From assembly GCA_026388365.1 (NCBI GenBank), contig JAPLJW010000242.1:1-13083 (forward strand): a DNA stretch of 13,083 bases, given 5' to 3'. Made by a program: the position numbers and the translations under genes. This document shows, piece after piece, positions 7,761-13,083 of the stretch. The notes beneath the pieces are model-generated. The model saw only the letters and a list, made by a program, of their open reading frames with translations. It did not search any database and was not told the origin of the DNA. The stretch comes from Deltaproteobacteria bacterium (GTDB taxonomy: Bacteria; Desulfobacterota; Syntrophia; Syntrophales; UBA5619). Each line of letters starts with the position of its first letter. The first letter of the stretch is position 1.

Positions 7761-8611
7761 AAAAACTCATCGTGAACGCCGATGATCTCGGGGCTGACGA
7801 ACCCAGGAACGCCGGAATTTTTGAAGCCATCGAGGCAGGCGTGGTCACCAGCGCCAGCGTCCTGGCCAACGGTCCGGCGATTGAGGACGCCCTCCGCCGC
7901 ATCCGGTTTTCGTTATGGAAAGGGGTTTCCTTCGGGATCCATCTCAACCTCTCAGAGGGAAGGCCCCTGACCGGCAGGCTGCATTTTCTCGCCGGACCGG
8001 ACGGCTTTTTCCCGGGAAAGACCCAGGCCCAAAAGTTGTTCCAGCAGCGGGGGAACGCCGCTCTAAAAGAGGAGATATATCGGGAGACGGCGGCTCAAGT
8101 GGAGGCGCTCCTGCAGTTTGGCGTTCCCATCACCCACCTGGACGGCCACCAGCATCTCCAGGTCTTTCCGGCCGTCATCGAAACCGCTCTTCGGGCTGCC
8201 GAGACGTTCGGCATCCCCTGGATGCGAATCCCCGACGAACCTCCGCAGGGACATTTAAACGACCGGTTTCTCGAGGCCGAAGCCCGGATGTTTGGCGGGT
8301 TCGCCGCGGAGGCCCGCCCGTGCGCTGCAACATCAACGGTGAGCGTGCCAGACCATTTTCGGGGTCTCTACCTGAAAGGACGGTTGACGCCTTCGCTCCT
8401 CAAAAATACACTGGAGCATCTGCCCGACGGGCTCACCGAACTGATGGTCCACCCGGGAAGGGTCCCGGCGGGCACGCTGCAGGGGCCCTTCTCCTCCTTC
8501 TCTACCCGTGACCGGGAAACCGAGTTGATGGTCCTGTTGGGAGAGGAGTTCCGGGATGCCCTCAGCGAATATGGCGTCTGTTTGACCCCATTTCCGGAGG
8601 TGAATGCGTGA
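7757..8611 (+). CDS. ChbG/YdjC-family carbohydrate deacetylase
   Basis: This 284-residue protein matches the ChbG/YdjC/HpnK family of metal-dependent deacetylases in length and motifs: N7-A-D-D10-L-G at the N-terminus, GIHLNLSEG with H62, THLDGHQH with H127, D129, H131 and H133, and ELMVHPG with H232. D10, H62 and one His of the THLDGHQH motif are the expected metal ligands. Family members remove acetyl groups from N-acetylated sugars such as diacetylchitobiose. Its start overlaps the upstream stop by ATGA and its end overlaps the downstream start by GTGA, so it is made with the ligase-methyltransferase and the glycosyltransferase. AGGGG at 7742-7746 is a usable ribosome binding site. A deacetylase preceding a glycosyltransferase suggests that an N-acetylsugar is attached or trimmed in the same pathway; the substrate is not known. 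Confidence 0.88.
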   Translation: MKKLIVNADDLGADEPRNAGIFEAIEAGVVTSASVLANGPAIEDALRRIRFSLWKGVSFGIHLNLSEGRPLTGRLHFLAGPDGFFPGKTQAQKLFQQRGNAALKEEIYRETAAQVEALLQFGVPITHLDGHQHLQVFPAVIETALRAAETFGIPWMRIPDEPPQGHLNDRFLEAEARMFGGFAAEARPCAATSTVSVPDHFRGLYLKGRLTPSLLKNTLEHLPDGLTELMVHPGRVPAGTLQGPFSSFSTRDRETELMVLLGEEFRDALSEYGVCLTPFPEVNA

Positions 8612-9690
8612 CGTTGCCCCTGCGTATTTTGATCCTGACCCCTACCGCCCTTCCTTCCATTACGGGAAACGCCATGACGGCCGAGCGCTGGCGCCGGTCG
8701 CTCGCAGGAATGGGTCATGCCGTGAAGACCCTCTCCTCGCAGAACGCTGATCAGGAAGGGCTGTCCCGGGAGATTAGAAGCTTTCAGCCCGACATCATCC
8801 ATGCTCATCACGCCCTCAAAGCGGGAGCTCTGCTACTGAATCGAGCCGTCAAGGCGGCGACCGGAAGCATCCCTTTCGTGGTTTCCCCCGCCGGTACGGA
8901 TATCAACCATGATCGGGCGCCGGATGGGACCGCTGAAGGGACCTTTGAGATCCTTCTCAAGGTATGCCGAGCCTCCAAGGGAATCATCACCCAGAGCCCC
9001 TGGGTGTTCAAGCGTATTACGGATCTTCTTCCCGGGATGGAGGACCGCATCGTCCAGGTGCCCAAGGCGTTTCTCTGGCAGGGGGATGAGTTGATCGATC
9101 TCAAAGGGGATTGTGGCGATCGGTCCGGGCTGTTCCTCTTTTTTATTCCCGCCGGAATACGCCCCATCAAGGGGAACCTGGAATGCCTCCGATGGCTCGA
9201 AACGGTTTACTGCGCAAGACCCTCGGTCCGCGCCGTTTTCGCAGGCCCTGCTCTCGATGCGGTCTACGCTGCGCGGTTCGAGGAGGAGATCCGCCGGCTT
9301 TCTGCCTTCGCCAGATGGATCCCCCGGATTCCGCCCGCTGCCATGCGTTCCGCCTACGGCTCAGCTGATGCAGTCCTGAACGCCTCCTTTTCGGAGGGGC
9401 TGTCCAATACCCTCCTGGAAGCCATTGCCGCGGGGCGGCCGATCCTCGCTTCCGATATTCCCGGAAACCGCTGGCCCGTCCTGGGAAATCAAAACGACCG
9501 CCCCTGCGGGTATCTGTTCGACCATCGTAACCCAGACGATTTCATTCGAGAAGCCATCCGCCTGTTTGACGATGAAGGGCTGCGGAGGGGATTCGTCGAA
9601 GCTTGCCGGGAACGGGCAGCCAACCTTCCGCGTCCGGACGACGAAGCGGATGGACTTGACCGGGTCTACCACTCCGTCCTTAGGATTTGA
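8608..9690 (+). CDS. GT4-type glycosyltransferase (GT-B fold)
   Basis: This 360-residue protein starts with GTG at 8608, overlapping the deacetylase stop by GTGA, with GGAGG at 8596-8600 seven bases upstream. It shows the GT-B layout: an N-terminal domain with GNAMTAERWRRSLAGMGHAV and SPAGTDIN, and a C-terminal nucleotide-sugar domain with E263-G-L-S-N-T-L-L-E271, the E-x7-E motif of GT4 retaining enzymes. The GN-x-x-TAERW start resembles the TIGR04348/SenB branch of glycosyltransferases (SenB makes a selenosugar), but no SenA or SenC partner is in the window, so selenoneine synthesis is not supported. No membrane segment is evident; it is probably cytoplasmic or peripheral. Presumed role is transfer of a sugar to or from the product of the first two enzymes. 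Confidence 0.85.
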   Translation: MTLPLRILILTPTALPSITGNAMTAERWRRSLAGMGHAVKTLSSQNADQEGLSREIRSFQPDIIHAHHALKAGALLLNRAVKAATGSIPFVVSPAGTDINHDRAPDGTAEGTFEILLKVCRASKGIITQSPWVFKRITDLLPGMEDRIVQVPKAFLWQGDELIDLKGDCGDRSGLFLFFIPAGIRPIKGNLECLRWLETVYCARPSVRAVFAGPALDAVYAARFEEEIRRLSAFARWIPRIPPAAMRSAYGSADAVLNASFSEGLSNTLLEAIAAGRPILASDIPGNRWPVLGNQNDRPCGYLFDHRNPDDFIREAIRLFDDEGLRRGFVEACRERAANLPRPDDEADGLDRVYHSVLRI

Positions 9691-9763
9691 AGCGCCTCTT
9701 TGGCGGAATTCATTCATTTTAGGGGACAGGGCATCTTTTTTTCATGACGTTCTGGAATTCATC

Positions 9764-9769
9764 AGGAGG
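9764..9769 (+). promoter_or_regulatory. Strong ribosome binding site choosing the start at 9776
   Basis: AGGAGG is a full Shine-Dalgarno match, 6 bases before the ATG at 9776. The reading frame stays open further upstream into the glycosyltransferase gene, but that extension is a shadow of another frame. Confidence 0.8.
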
Positions 9770-9775
9770 GAAAAA

Positions 9776-10258
9776 ATGAGGGAACCGACAGCATCAGCGG
9801 ATCAGGGAAAATCGGAAAACGAGACGGCAATGTCGGAGACCATCAGAGATATCTTTGCCTGCTATCGTACGATCGCCGTTTATGGCATCTCCCGCGATCC
9901 TGAGGCAGCATCCCATCGGGTCTCCTCCTATCTCGCAGCGAAGGGATACAACATCATTCCGATCAATCCCCATGTCGATCAGATCATCGGCCGAAAGGCC
10001 TATCACCGCATCGAGGATGTTCGAGAAAACATCGATGTCCTGGAGGTTTTTCGTCCCGCAGATCAGGTTCCGGCTGTGGTTCAGGAAGCTGTGGAGCGTC
10101 GAAGGAAAAAGGGCGACATCCACGTCATCTGGCTCCAATTGGATATTAAAAGCGAGGCAGCCAGGGAGCTTGCCGGGAAAGCGGGTATCCTTTTCGTGCA
10201 GGACCGGTGCATGATGGTAGAGCATCGTCGCATTTACTCCTGCAAGGAAAGGGCATAA
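9776..10258 (+). CDS. CoA-binding domain protein (YccU-like)
   Basis: This 160-residue protein consists almost wholly of a CoA-binding Rossmann domain of the YccU type: TIAVYGISRDPEAASHRV near residues 31-48, GYNIIPINP, the AYHRIEDV segment, then VIWLQLDI and VQDRCMMVEH near the C-terminus. The family is widespread, with bound CoA or acyl-CoA known or presumed, but no agreed reaction. About 20 residues precede the domain and are rich in polar residues. It follows the glycosyltransferase by 85 bases and has its own strong ribosome binding site, so it may be read with the operon or separately. It probably has a general metabolic role rather than one tied to the operon. Its stop codon is one base from the start of the 145-bp duplicated PPOX fragment. 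Confidence 0.88.
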   Translation: MREPTASADQGKSENETAMSETIRDIFACYRTIAVYGISRDPEAASHRVSSYLAAKGYNIIPINPHVDQIIGRKAYHRIEDVRENIDVLEVFRPADQVPAVVQEAVERRRKKGDIHVIWLQLDIKSEAARELAGKAGILFVQDRCMMVEHRRIYSCKERA

Positions 10259-10259
10259 A

Positions 10260-10404
10260 GAATGAGCCCCTCGTTCTGCTCTTCCGTCAGCTTTTTCAGA
10301 TAAACCCTCTTGCCGGACCATCCCCCTCCCGCCTCCATGAAAAGATAGGCGGCCCATGGGTTCGACTTGAGGTTCTCATGGGTTAATCGCTCAGCCATAA
10401 TAAA
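10260..10404 (-). pseudogene. PPOX-family gene fragment (truncated copy of the gene at the right edge)
   Basis: Read on the minus strand, this stretch encodes the PPOX-like segment FIMAERLTHENLKSNPWAAY through EEQNEGLI, matching the copy at 12922-13066 with six substitutions and no gap. Four substitutions are silent and two change residues (Lys to Thr, Glu to Gly). Upstream of FIMAERL the frame continues into unrelated sequence. Downstream it runs into the antisense of the CoA-binding gene, giving an unrelated LYALSLQE tail. Both ends of the original gene are therefore missing, so no functional FMN-binding protein is expected. An open frame of 90 codons (10234-10506) spans it, but the flanking parts look random. 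Confidence 0.75.
10260..10404. repeat. 145-bp direct repeat, left copy
   Basis: This is identical to 12922-13066 except for six single-base substitutions. Both copies lie in the same orientation, 2662 bases apart. They flank the outer-membrane protein gene and the metallo-beta-lactamase-fold gene. Confidence 0.9.
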
Positions 10405-10590
10405 ACCGTAATATCCCCGGTTGTCAAGAAATCCTCTTGATTTTATTATGCATACACCATACGGGATGGGACTAACGCATGAGCAGCCACTCACCGAAAT
10501 TCGCACTTCCCTTACTACAGTAGATTACACCAGCACCGGAACCCCACGAACCGCTGTTATCGTCGCCTGTCTCAAAACTAATAAATCTTC
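10405..10590. other. AT-richer intergenic stretch without a recognised gene
   Basis: Between the PPOX fragment and the promoter of the outer-membrane gene I see no supported coding region, RNA gene or strong hairpin. Short open frames here have no ribosome binding site or recognisable motif. With the fragment and promoter, this fills the 367-base gap between the CoA-binding gene and the outer-membrane gene. Confidence 0.5.
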
Positions 10591-10619
10591 TTGACATACA
10601 AAACTGCCTTCCCTATTCT
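10591..10619 (+). promoter_or_regulatory. Sigma70-type promoter for the outer-membrane protein gene
   Basis: A perfect -35 hexamer TTGACA (10591-10596) is followed after exactly 17 bases by TATTCT (10614-10619), a 4 of 6 match to the -10 consensus. Transcription would begin near 10625-10627, on or beside the ATG at 10626. Confidence 0.65.
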
Positions 10620-10625
10620 CAACCC

Positions 10626-11570
10626 ATGCAAAGCAACTTCTTATCAATGCGCGCGATTTACCCCGCCGTCCTGTCCGCGGCCCTGTTGTTTACAATATTC
10701 GCCCCCGGCGCTCAGGCCCAGCCTGCCGGTCCCAGGGACACGGGTCGAACGGTGTACTCCTTCTCGTTTTCGCCAATTTACCAGTTCGAGTCTGATTTCG
10801 GCCAAGGCGGCAGCTTCAGCGTGCAGCGCTACGGGTTCAACTTCGACACATCGACGCCCATCACGACCTCGCTGCGCGCAGGCATCAGCCTGGGCTATGA
10901 ATTCGAGAAATTTGACTTCTCCGGCACGACGGCCTTCGCGGGGGCGGACCCCTGGAGCGACATCCACCGGTTTTCCGCCGGACTGCCCGTCAGCTACCGC
11001 ATGACCGACAGCTGGTCGCTCTTCGTCTCCCCCCAGGTGGAGTGGTATGGCGAATCGGGCGTCGCCAATTGGAAGGATGCCCTCGGCTACGGGGCCATCT
11101 TCGCCGTGTCCTATCGCGTTAGTCCCGGGCTCACCGTGGGTGCCGGGGCAGGTGTTTTCAGCCGCATGGCGGAAACGAAGGGCTTTCCATACATCGCCAT
11201 CGACTGGAAGATCACGGAGGAACTGCGACTCAACAATCCCTTCCGCACGAGCCCCTCCGGTCCGGCAGGCCTGGAGCTTTCCTACCGGATCTCTGATCGC
11301 TGGGAGATCGCGGCGGGGGGTGCCTACCGGTCATTCCGTTTCCGCCTCGATGGCAGCGGAGCCGCCCCCAACGGGATCGGCGAGGTGGACTCGACGGTGG
11401 GCTATGCAAGGCTGACGTACCGGATGGGCAGGGACTTCAAGCTCGATCTTTACGGAGGGGCGGCCTTCAACGGCAAGATGCGTATCGCCGACAGCAACGG
11501 CAACGAACTGGGCTCCGACGATTTCAAAACGGCACCCATGATGGCCCTCTCTCTGATGCTGCAGCTCTGA
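10626..11570 (+). CDS. Outer-membrane beta-barrel protein (DUF6268-like)
   Basis: This 314-residue protein has an N-terminal signal peptide with a hydrophobic core (AVLSAALLFTIFAPG) and a likely cleavage after AQA at residue 31. The mature part alternates polar and hydrophobic residues with many aromatics and repeated beta-strand blocks (for example YGFNFDTSTPI, LRAGISLGYEFEKF, WEIAAGGAYRSFRFRL, KLDLYGGAAFNG), as in a beta-barrel of the outer membrane. It resembles DUF6268-type proteins of unknown role. The last residues are LSLMLQL, without the usual terminal Phe. Two starts are possible: ATG 10626, which the promoter would make leaderless, or ATG 10647 (residue 8), giving a more typical signal peptide beginning MRAIYPAV and a leader of about 20 bases. 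Neither has a ribosome binding site. It converges with the next gene, 21 bases apart. Confidence 0.75.
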   Translation: MQSNFLSMRAIYPAVLSAALLFTIFAPGAQAQPAGPRDTGRTVYSFSFSPIYQFESDFGQGGSFSVQRYGFNFDTSTPITTSLRAGISLGYEFEKFDFSGTTAFAGADPWSDIHRFSAGLPVSYRMTDSWSLFVSPQVEWYGESGVANWKDALGYGAIFAVSYRVSPGLTVGAGAGVFSRMAETKGFPYIAIDWKITEELRLNNPFRTSPSGPAGLELSYRISDRWEIAAGGAYRSFRFRLDGSGAAPNGIGEVDSTVGYARLTYRMGRDFKLDLYGGAAFNGKMRIADSNGNELGSDDFKTAPMMALSLMLQL

Positions 11571-11571
11571 T

Positions 11572-11588
11572 CCCTGCGAAGGGTCTTT
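11572..11588. terminator. Weak hairpin between convergent genes
   Basis: CCCT-GCGA-AGGG followed by TCTTT lies between the two stop codons and would form a 4-bp stem with a tetraloop on either strand. The stem is short and the U-run weak, so it is at best a marginal bidirectional terminator. Confidence 0.25.
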
Positions 11589-11591
11589 CCC

Positions 11592-12704
11592 TCATTTTTC
11601 AGATTTTGGTGCTTGAATTTCGACAGGCAAAAGCTGCCCGATGCCCATGACGATGATCCGGGCCGGATCGGTGTTGGTGGATTGCGCGGCGCTTGACAAC
11701 GCGGCAGGAGCCTGCCCGATCGGTTCGTCTCCCAGCCGAAAGGTTCCCCATTGGGTCGGGATAAAGTACCGGGCGCTCAGGTCACGGAAGGCGTCGAGCG
11801 CCTCCCGGGCATCCATATGGGCATAGTGCATGAACCAGCGCGGTTCATAGGCGGTGACGGGCAGCAGGGCGTAATCGATGCCGGGATACCGGCGTCCGAT
11901 CTCCCGGTAGCCGATAAAGTAGCCGCTGTCTCCACCGTAATAGATTTTCCGGTCGGGGGTCACCAGCAGAAAACTCGCCCACAGGGTGGTATCCGTGTTT
12001 TGAGTGATCCTCCGCGACCAGTGCTGGGCGGGAAGACAAACCACCTGGCAACGGTCGCCGCAGGAAACCGCTTGCCACCAGTCCATTTCCACCACGTCCT
12101 GCTTTCCGAGATCATTCATCATGGCCTTGAATCCCAGGGGTACATAGACCCGCGTGTCGGCGGGGAGACGTCTAATGCTGGTGGAATCCAGATGATCGTA
12201 ATGGCTGTGGGAAATCAGCACGTTTTTCTTGCCGGGCAAGGCTACAAACTCATCGAGGGAGAGACCGGGCGGGGTTTTCCTCTTCGGCAGCAGCGCCCGC
12301 TCCGAAAAGATCGGATCGGTGATCCAGTATTCTCCGTTGATTCTGATCAGGAATGAGGCATGACCGATCCAGGCGATAAAATCGCCTGGTGATGACCTTA
12401 TCTTCTCATGGAGGCCCGGCACGACCGTGGGGACATCGTTTTCCTCCCCTGGGGAATAGGGAGTCTTTTCAGAAAGCTGCCAGCGTATGAAATCAATGAA
12501 GCCCTTCTGCATGGGCATCCAGGGATTGAAATACCGACCGTCTCTCAGATGCGGGGCGTGCAGAAGCGCTGGGTCTGCAGACTCCACTTGCGCCCGCCAC
12601 TTCTGTTCATCGAAGGTCCTGATGGGCAAGATGCAGGAAGCCAGGGGCATGACCAGCAAAAGGATCATGGCCGCAAGGACCGTTTTTCGATGATAAGCGT
12701 TCAT
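11592..12704 (-). CDS. NAPE-PLD-like metallo-beta-lactamase-fold lipoprotein
   Basis: This 370-residue protein begins with a lipoprotein signal (MNAYHRK, hydrophobic core, lipobox L21-A-S-C24), so it should be lipid-anchored in the cell envelope. The rest matches the UlaG/NAPE-PLD branch of the metallo-beta-lactamase fold: GHAS at 114-117, SHSHYDHLD with H166, H168, D170 and H171, H228 in PAQHW, D259 in GGDSGY, and EPRWFMHYAHMDAREAL near 287-303. In NAPE-PLD the last zinc ligand is His in HWGTF; here the equivalent is Q318 in PTQWGTF. Relatives cleave phosphodiester bonds in N-acyl phosphatidylethanolamines or act on other substrates, so a role in envelope lipid turnover is possible but unproven. 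It lies 104 bases downstream of the PPOX gene on the same strand and converges with the outer-membrane gene. Confidence 0.85.
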   Translation of the reverse strand: MNAYHRKTVLAAMILLLVMPLASCILPIRTFDEQKWRAQVESADPALLHAPHLRDGRYFNPWMPMQKGFIDFIRWQLSEKTPYSPGEENDVPTVVPGLHEKIRSSPGDFIAWIGHASFLIRINGEYWITDPIFSERALLPKRKTPPGLSLDEFVALPGKKNVLISHSHYDHLDSTSIRRLPADTRVYVPLGFKAMMNDLGKQDVVEMDWWQAVSCGDRCQVVCLPAQHWSRRITQNTDTTLWASFLLVTPDRKIYYGGDSGYFIGYREIGRRYPGIDYALLPVTAYEPRWFMHYAHMDAREALDAFRDLSARYFIPTQWGTFRLGDEPIGQAPAALSSAAQSTNTDPARIIVMGIGQLLPVEIQAPKSEK

Positions 12705-12765
12705 GCTCTCAGACGGGATGATCCGATTCGGCCGTCACTGCCCCGTACCTTCTCTCCTCCTGTTT

Positions 12766-12784
12766 GAACGATCCCCGGTCGTTC
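12766..12784. other. Hairpin downstream of the PPOX gene
   Basis: GAACGA and TCGTTC form a perfect 6-bp inverted repeat separated by 7 bases (8 bp if a T-G wobble and a C-G pair are allowed). It lies 24 bases past the PPOX stop, reading leftward. No T-run follows on either strand, so a mRNA-stabilising or attenuating hairpin is as likely as a terminator. Confidence 0.35.
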
Positions 12785-12808
12785 CGTTCCCAATCGACAT
12801 GCAGGCGA

Positions 12809-13083
12809 TTAAAGGCTCTCCTGACTTCCGATCAGCGGCAAGACGTTCTCGACACTGAAATAAACGATAAACCGATTTTTGACGTCATAACGCGAGTAAT
12901 CGCACTTCCGGCAAATCTTCTGAATGAGCTCCTCGTTCTGCTCTTCCTTCAGCTTTTTCAGATAAACCCTCTTGCCGGACCATCCCCCTCCCGCCTCCAT
13001 GAAAAGATAAGCGGCCCAGGGGTTGGACTTGAGGTTTTCATGGGTTAATCGCTCAGCCATAATAAAGGCAACCGTTTTTTCAT
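12809..13083 (-). CDS. PPOX-family (pyridoxamine 5'-phosphate oxidase-like) FMN-binding protein, C-terminal part
   Basis: The frame is open to the right edge, reading EKTVAFIMAERLTHENLKSN and onward, so the N-terminus lies beyond the window and the ATG at 13060 is internal. The visible 90 residues match the C-terminal half of small PPOX-fold proteins: the AFIMAERLTHENL strand-helix, NPWAAYLF, GKRVYLKKLKEEQNEELI, and the closing FIVYFSVENVLPLIG. Such proteins bind FMN or a related flavin or heme cofactor and may act as reductases. A Cys pair in KICRKCDY is not usual in my memory of the family. The stretch 12922-13066 is duplicated at 10260-10404. The metallo-beta-lactamase-fold gene follows on the same strand and may share its transcript. 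Confidence 0.8.
   Translation of the reverse strand, partial: EKTVAFIMAERLTHENLKSNPWAAYLFMEAGGGWSGKRVYLKKLKEEQNEELIQKICRKCDYSRYDVKNRFIVYFSVENVLPLIGSQESL
12922..13066. repeat. 145-bp direct repeat, right copy
   Basis: This copy lies inside the apparently intact PPOX gene and matches 10260-10404 with six substitutions. Four of the six are silent in the PPOX frame. Confidence 0.9.

Noticed and set aside
8608..9690. Selenoneine biosynthesis cluster
   Set aside because: No SenA-like or SenC/SelD-like gene is present; only a partial resemblance of the glycosyltransferase supports it.
9693..9715. Terminator after the glycosyltransferase gene (CGCC-TCTTT-GGCG)
   Set aside because: The stem is only 4 bp and the following sequence has no continuous T-run.
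9425..9775. Upstream extension of the CoA-binding protein into the glycosyltransferase gene
   Set aside because: The frame is open by chance within another gene; AGGAGG before 9776 and the domain start fix the true beginning.
10234..10506. A complete 90-codon gene on the minus strand
   Set aside because: Only its middle matches a protein family; both ends run into unrelated sequence, so it is treated as a gene fragment.
11751..12356. Open frame of 201 codons opposite the lipoprotein gene
   Set aside because: It is a shadow of the well-supported metallo-beta-lactamase-fold gene on the other strand.

Overview
The window is a 13 kb piece of a moderately GC-rich Gram-negative chromosome. It carries a predicted outer-membrane beta-barrel protein and a lipoprotein with a lipobox, so the cell has an outer membrane. 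The gene styles (TudS-like desulfidase, chains of flavoproteins, ATP-grasp fused to a methyltransferase, ChbG/YdjC deacetylase) would suit an anaerobic deltaproteobacterial or syntrophic lineage. That placement is a weak guess from gene style, since no rRNA or other marker is present. No tRNA, rRNA, CRISPR array, insertion sequence or phage gene was seen.

Left region (1-5884, plus strand): the 3' part of a TudS-related gene is followed by three consecutive FAD-dependent oxidoreductases. The first (502-3207) is an unusual three-part fusion: a dihydrolipoamide-dehydrogenase-like flavoprotein, a STAS-like domain and a DUF1990/SRPBCC-like C-terminus. The second (3207-4625) is a phytoene-desaturase-like enzyme whose start codon overlaps the preceding stop. 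The third (4703-5884) is a geranylgeranyl-reductase-like flavoprotein with a clearly AT-richer 3' half. Together they suggest redox modification of a lipid or isoprenoid, but the substrate cannot be read from the sequence.

Middle region (6090-9690, plus strand): a tight operon with 4-base overlaps encodes a D-Ala-D-Ala-ligase-like ATP-grasp domain fused to a SAM methyltransferase, a ChbG/YdjC-type carbohydrate deacetylase and a GT4-type glycosyltransferase. Ligation, methylation, deacetylation and glycosyl transfer in one transcript look like a small biosynthetic or tailoring pathway for a glycosylated product. This is the best candidate for an undescribed system here. A 14-bp perfect palindrome lies just upstream of its first start codon. 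A small CoA-binding (YccU-like) protein follows at 9776-10258 with its own strong ribosome binding site.

Right region (10259-13083): a 145-bp fragment of a pyridoxamine-5'-phosphate-oxidase-family (PPOX) gene lies directly after the CoA-binding gene. It is repeated in the same orientation, with six mismatches, inside a longer PPOX gene that runs off the right edge. Between the two copies are an outer-membrane beta-barrel gene with a near-ideal sigma70 promoter ending at its start codon, and a convergent NAPE-PLD-like metallo-beta-lactamase-fold lipoprotein in which one expected zinc ligand is replaced by Gln.
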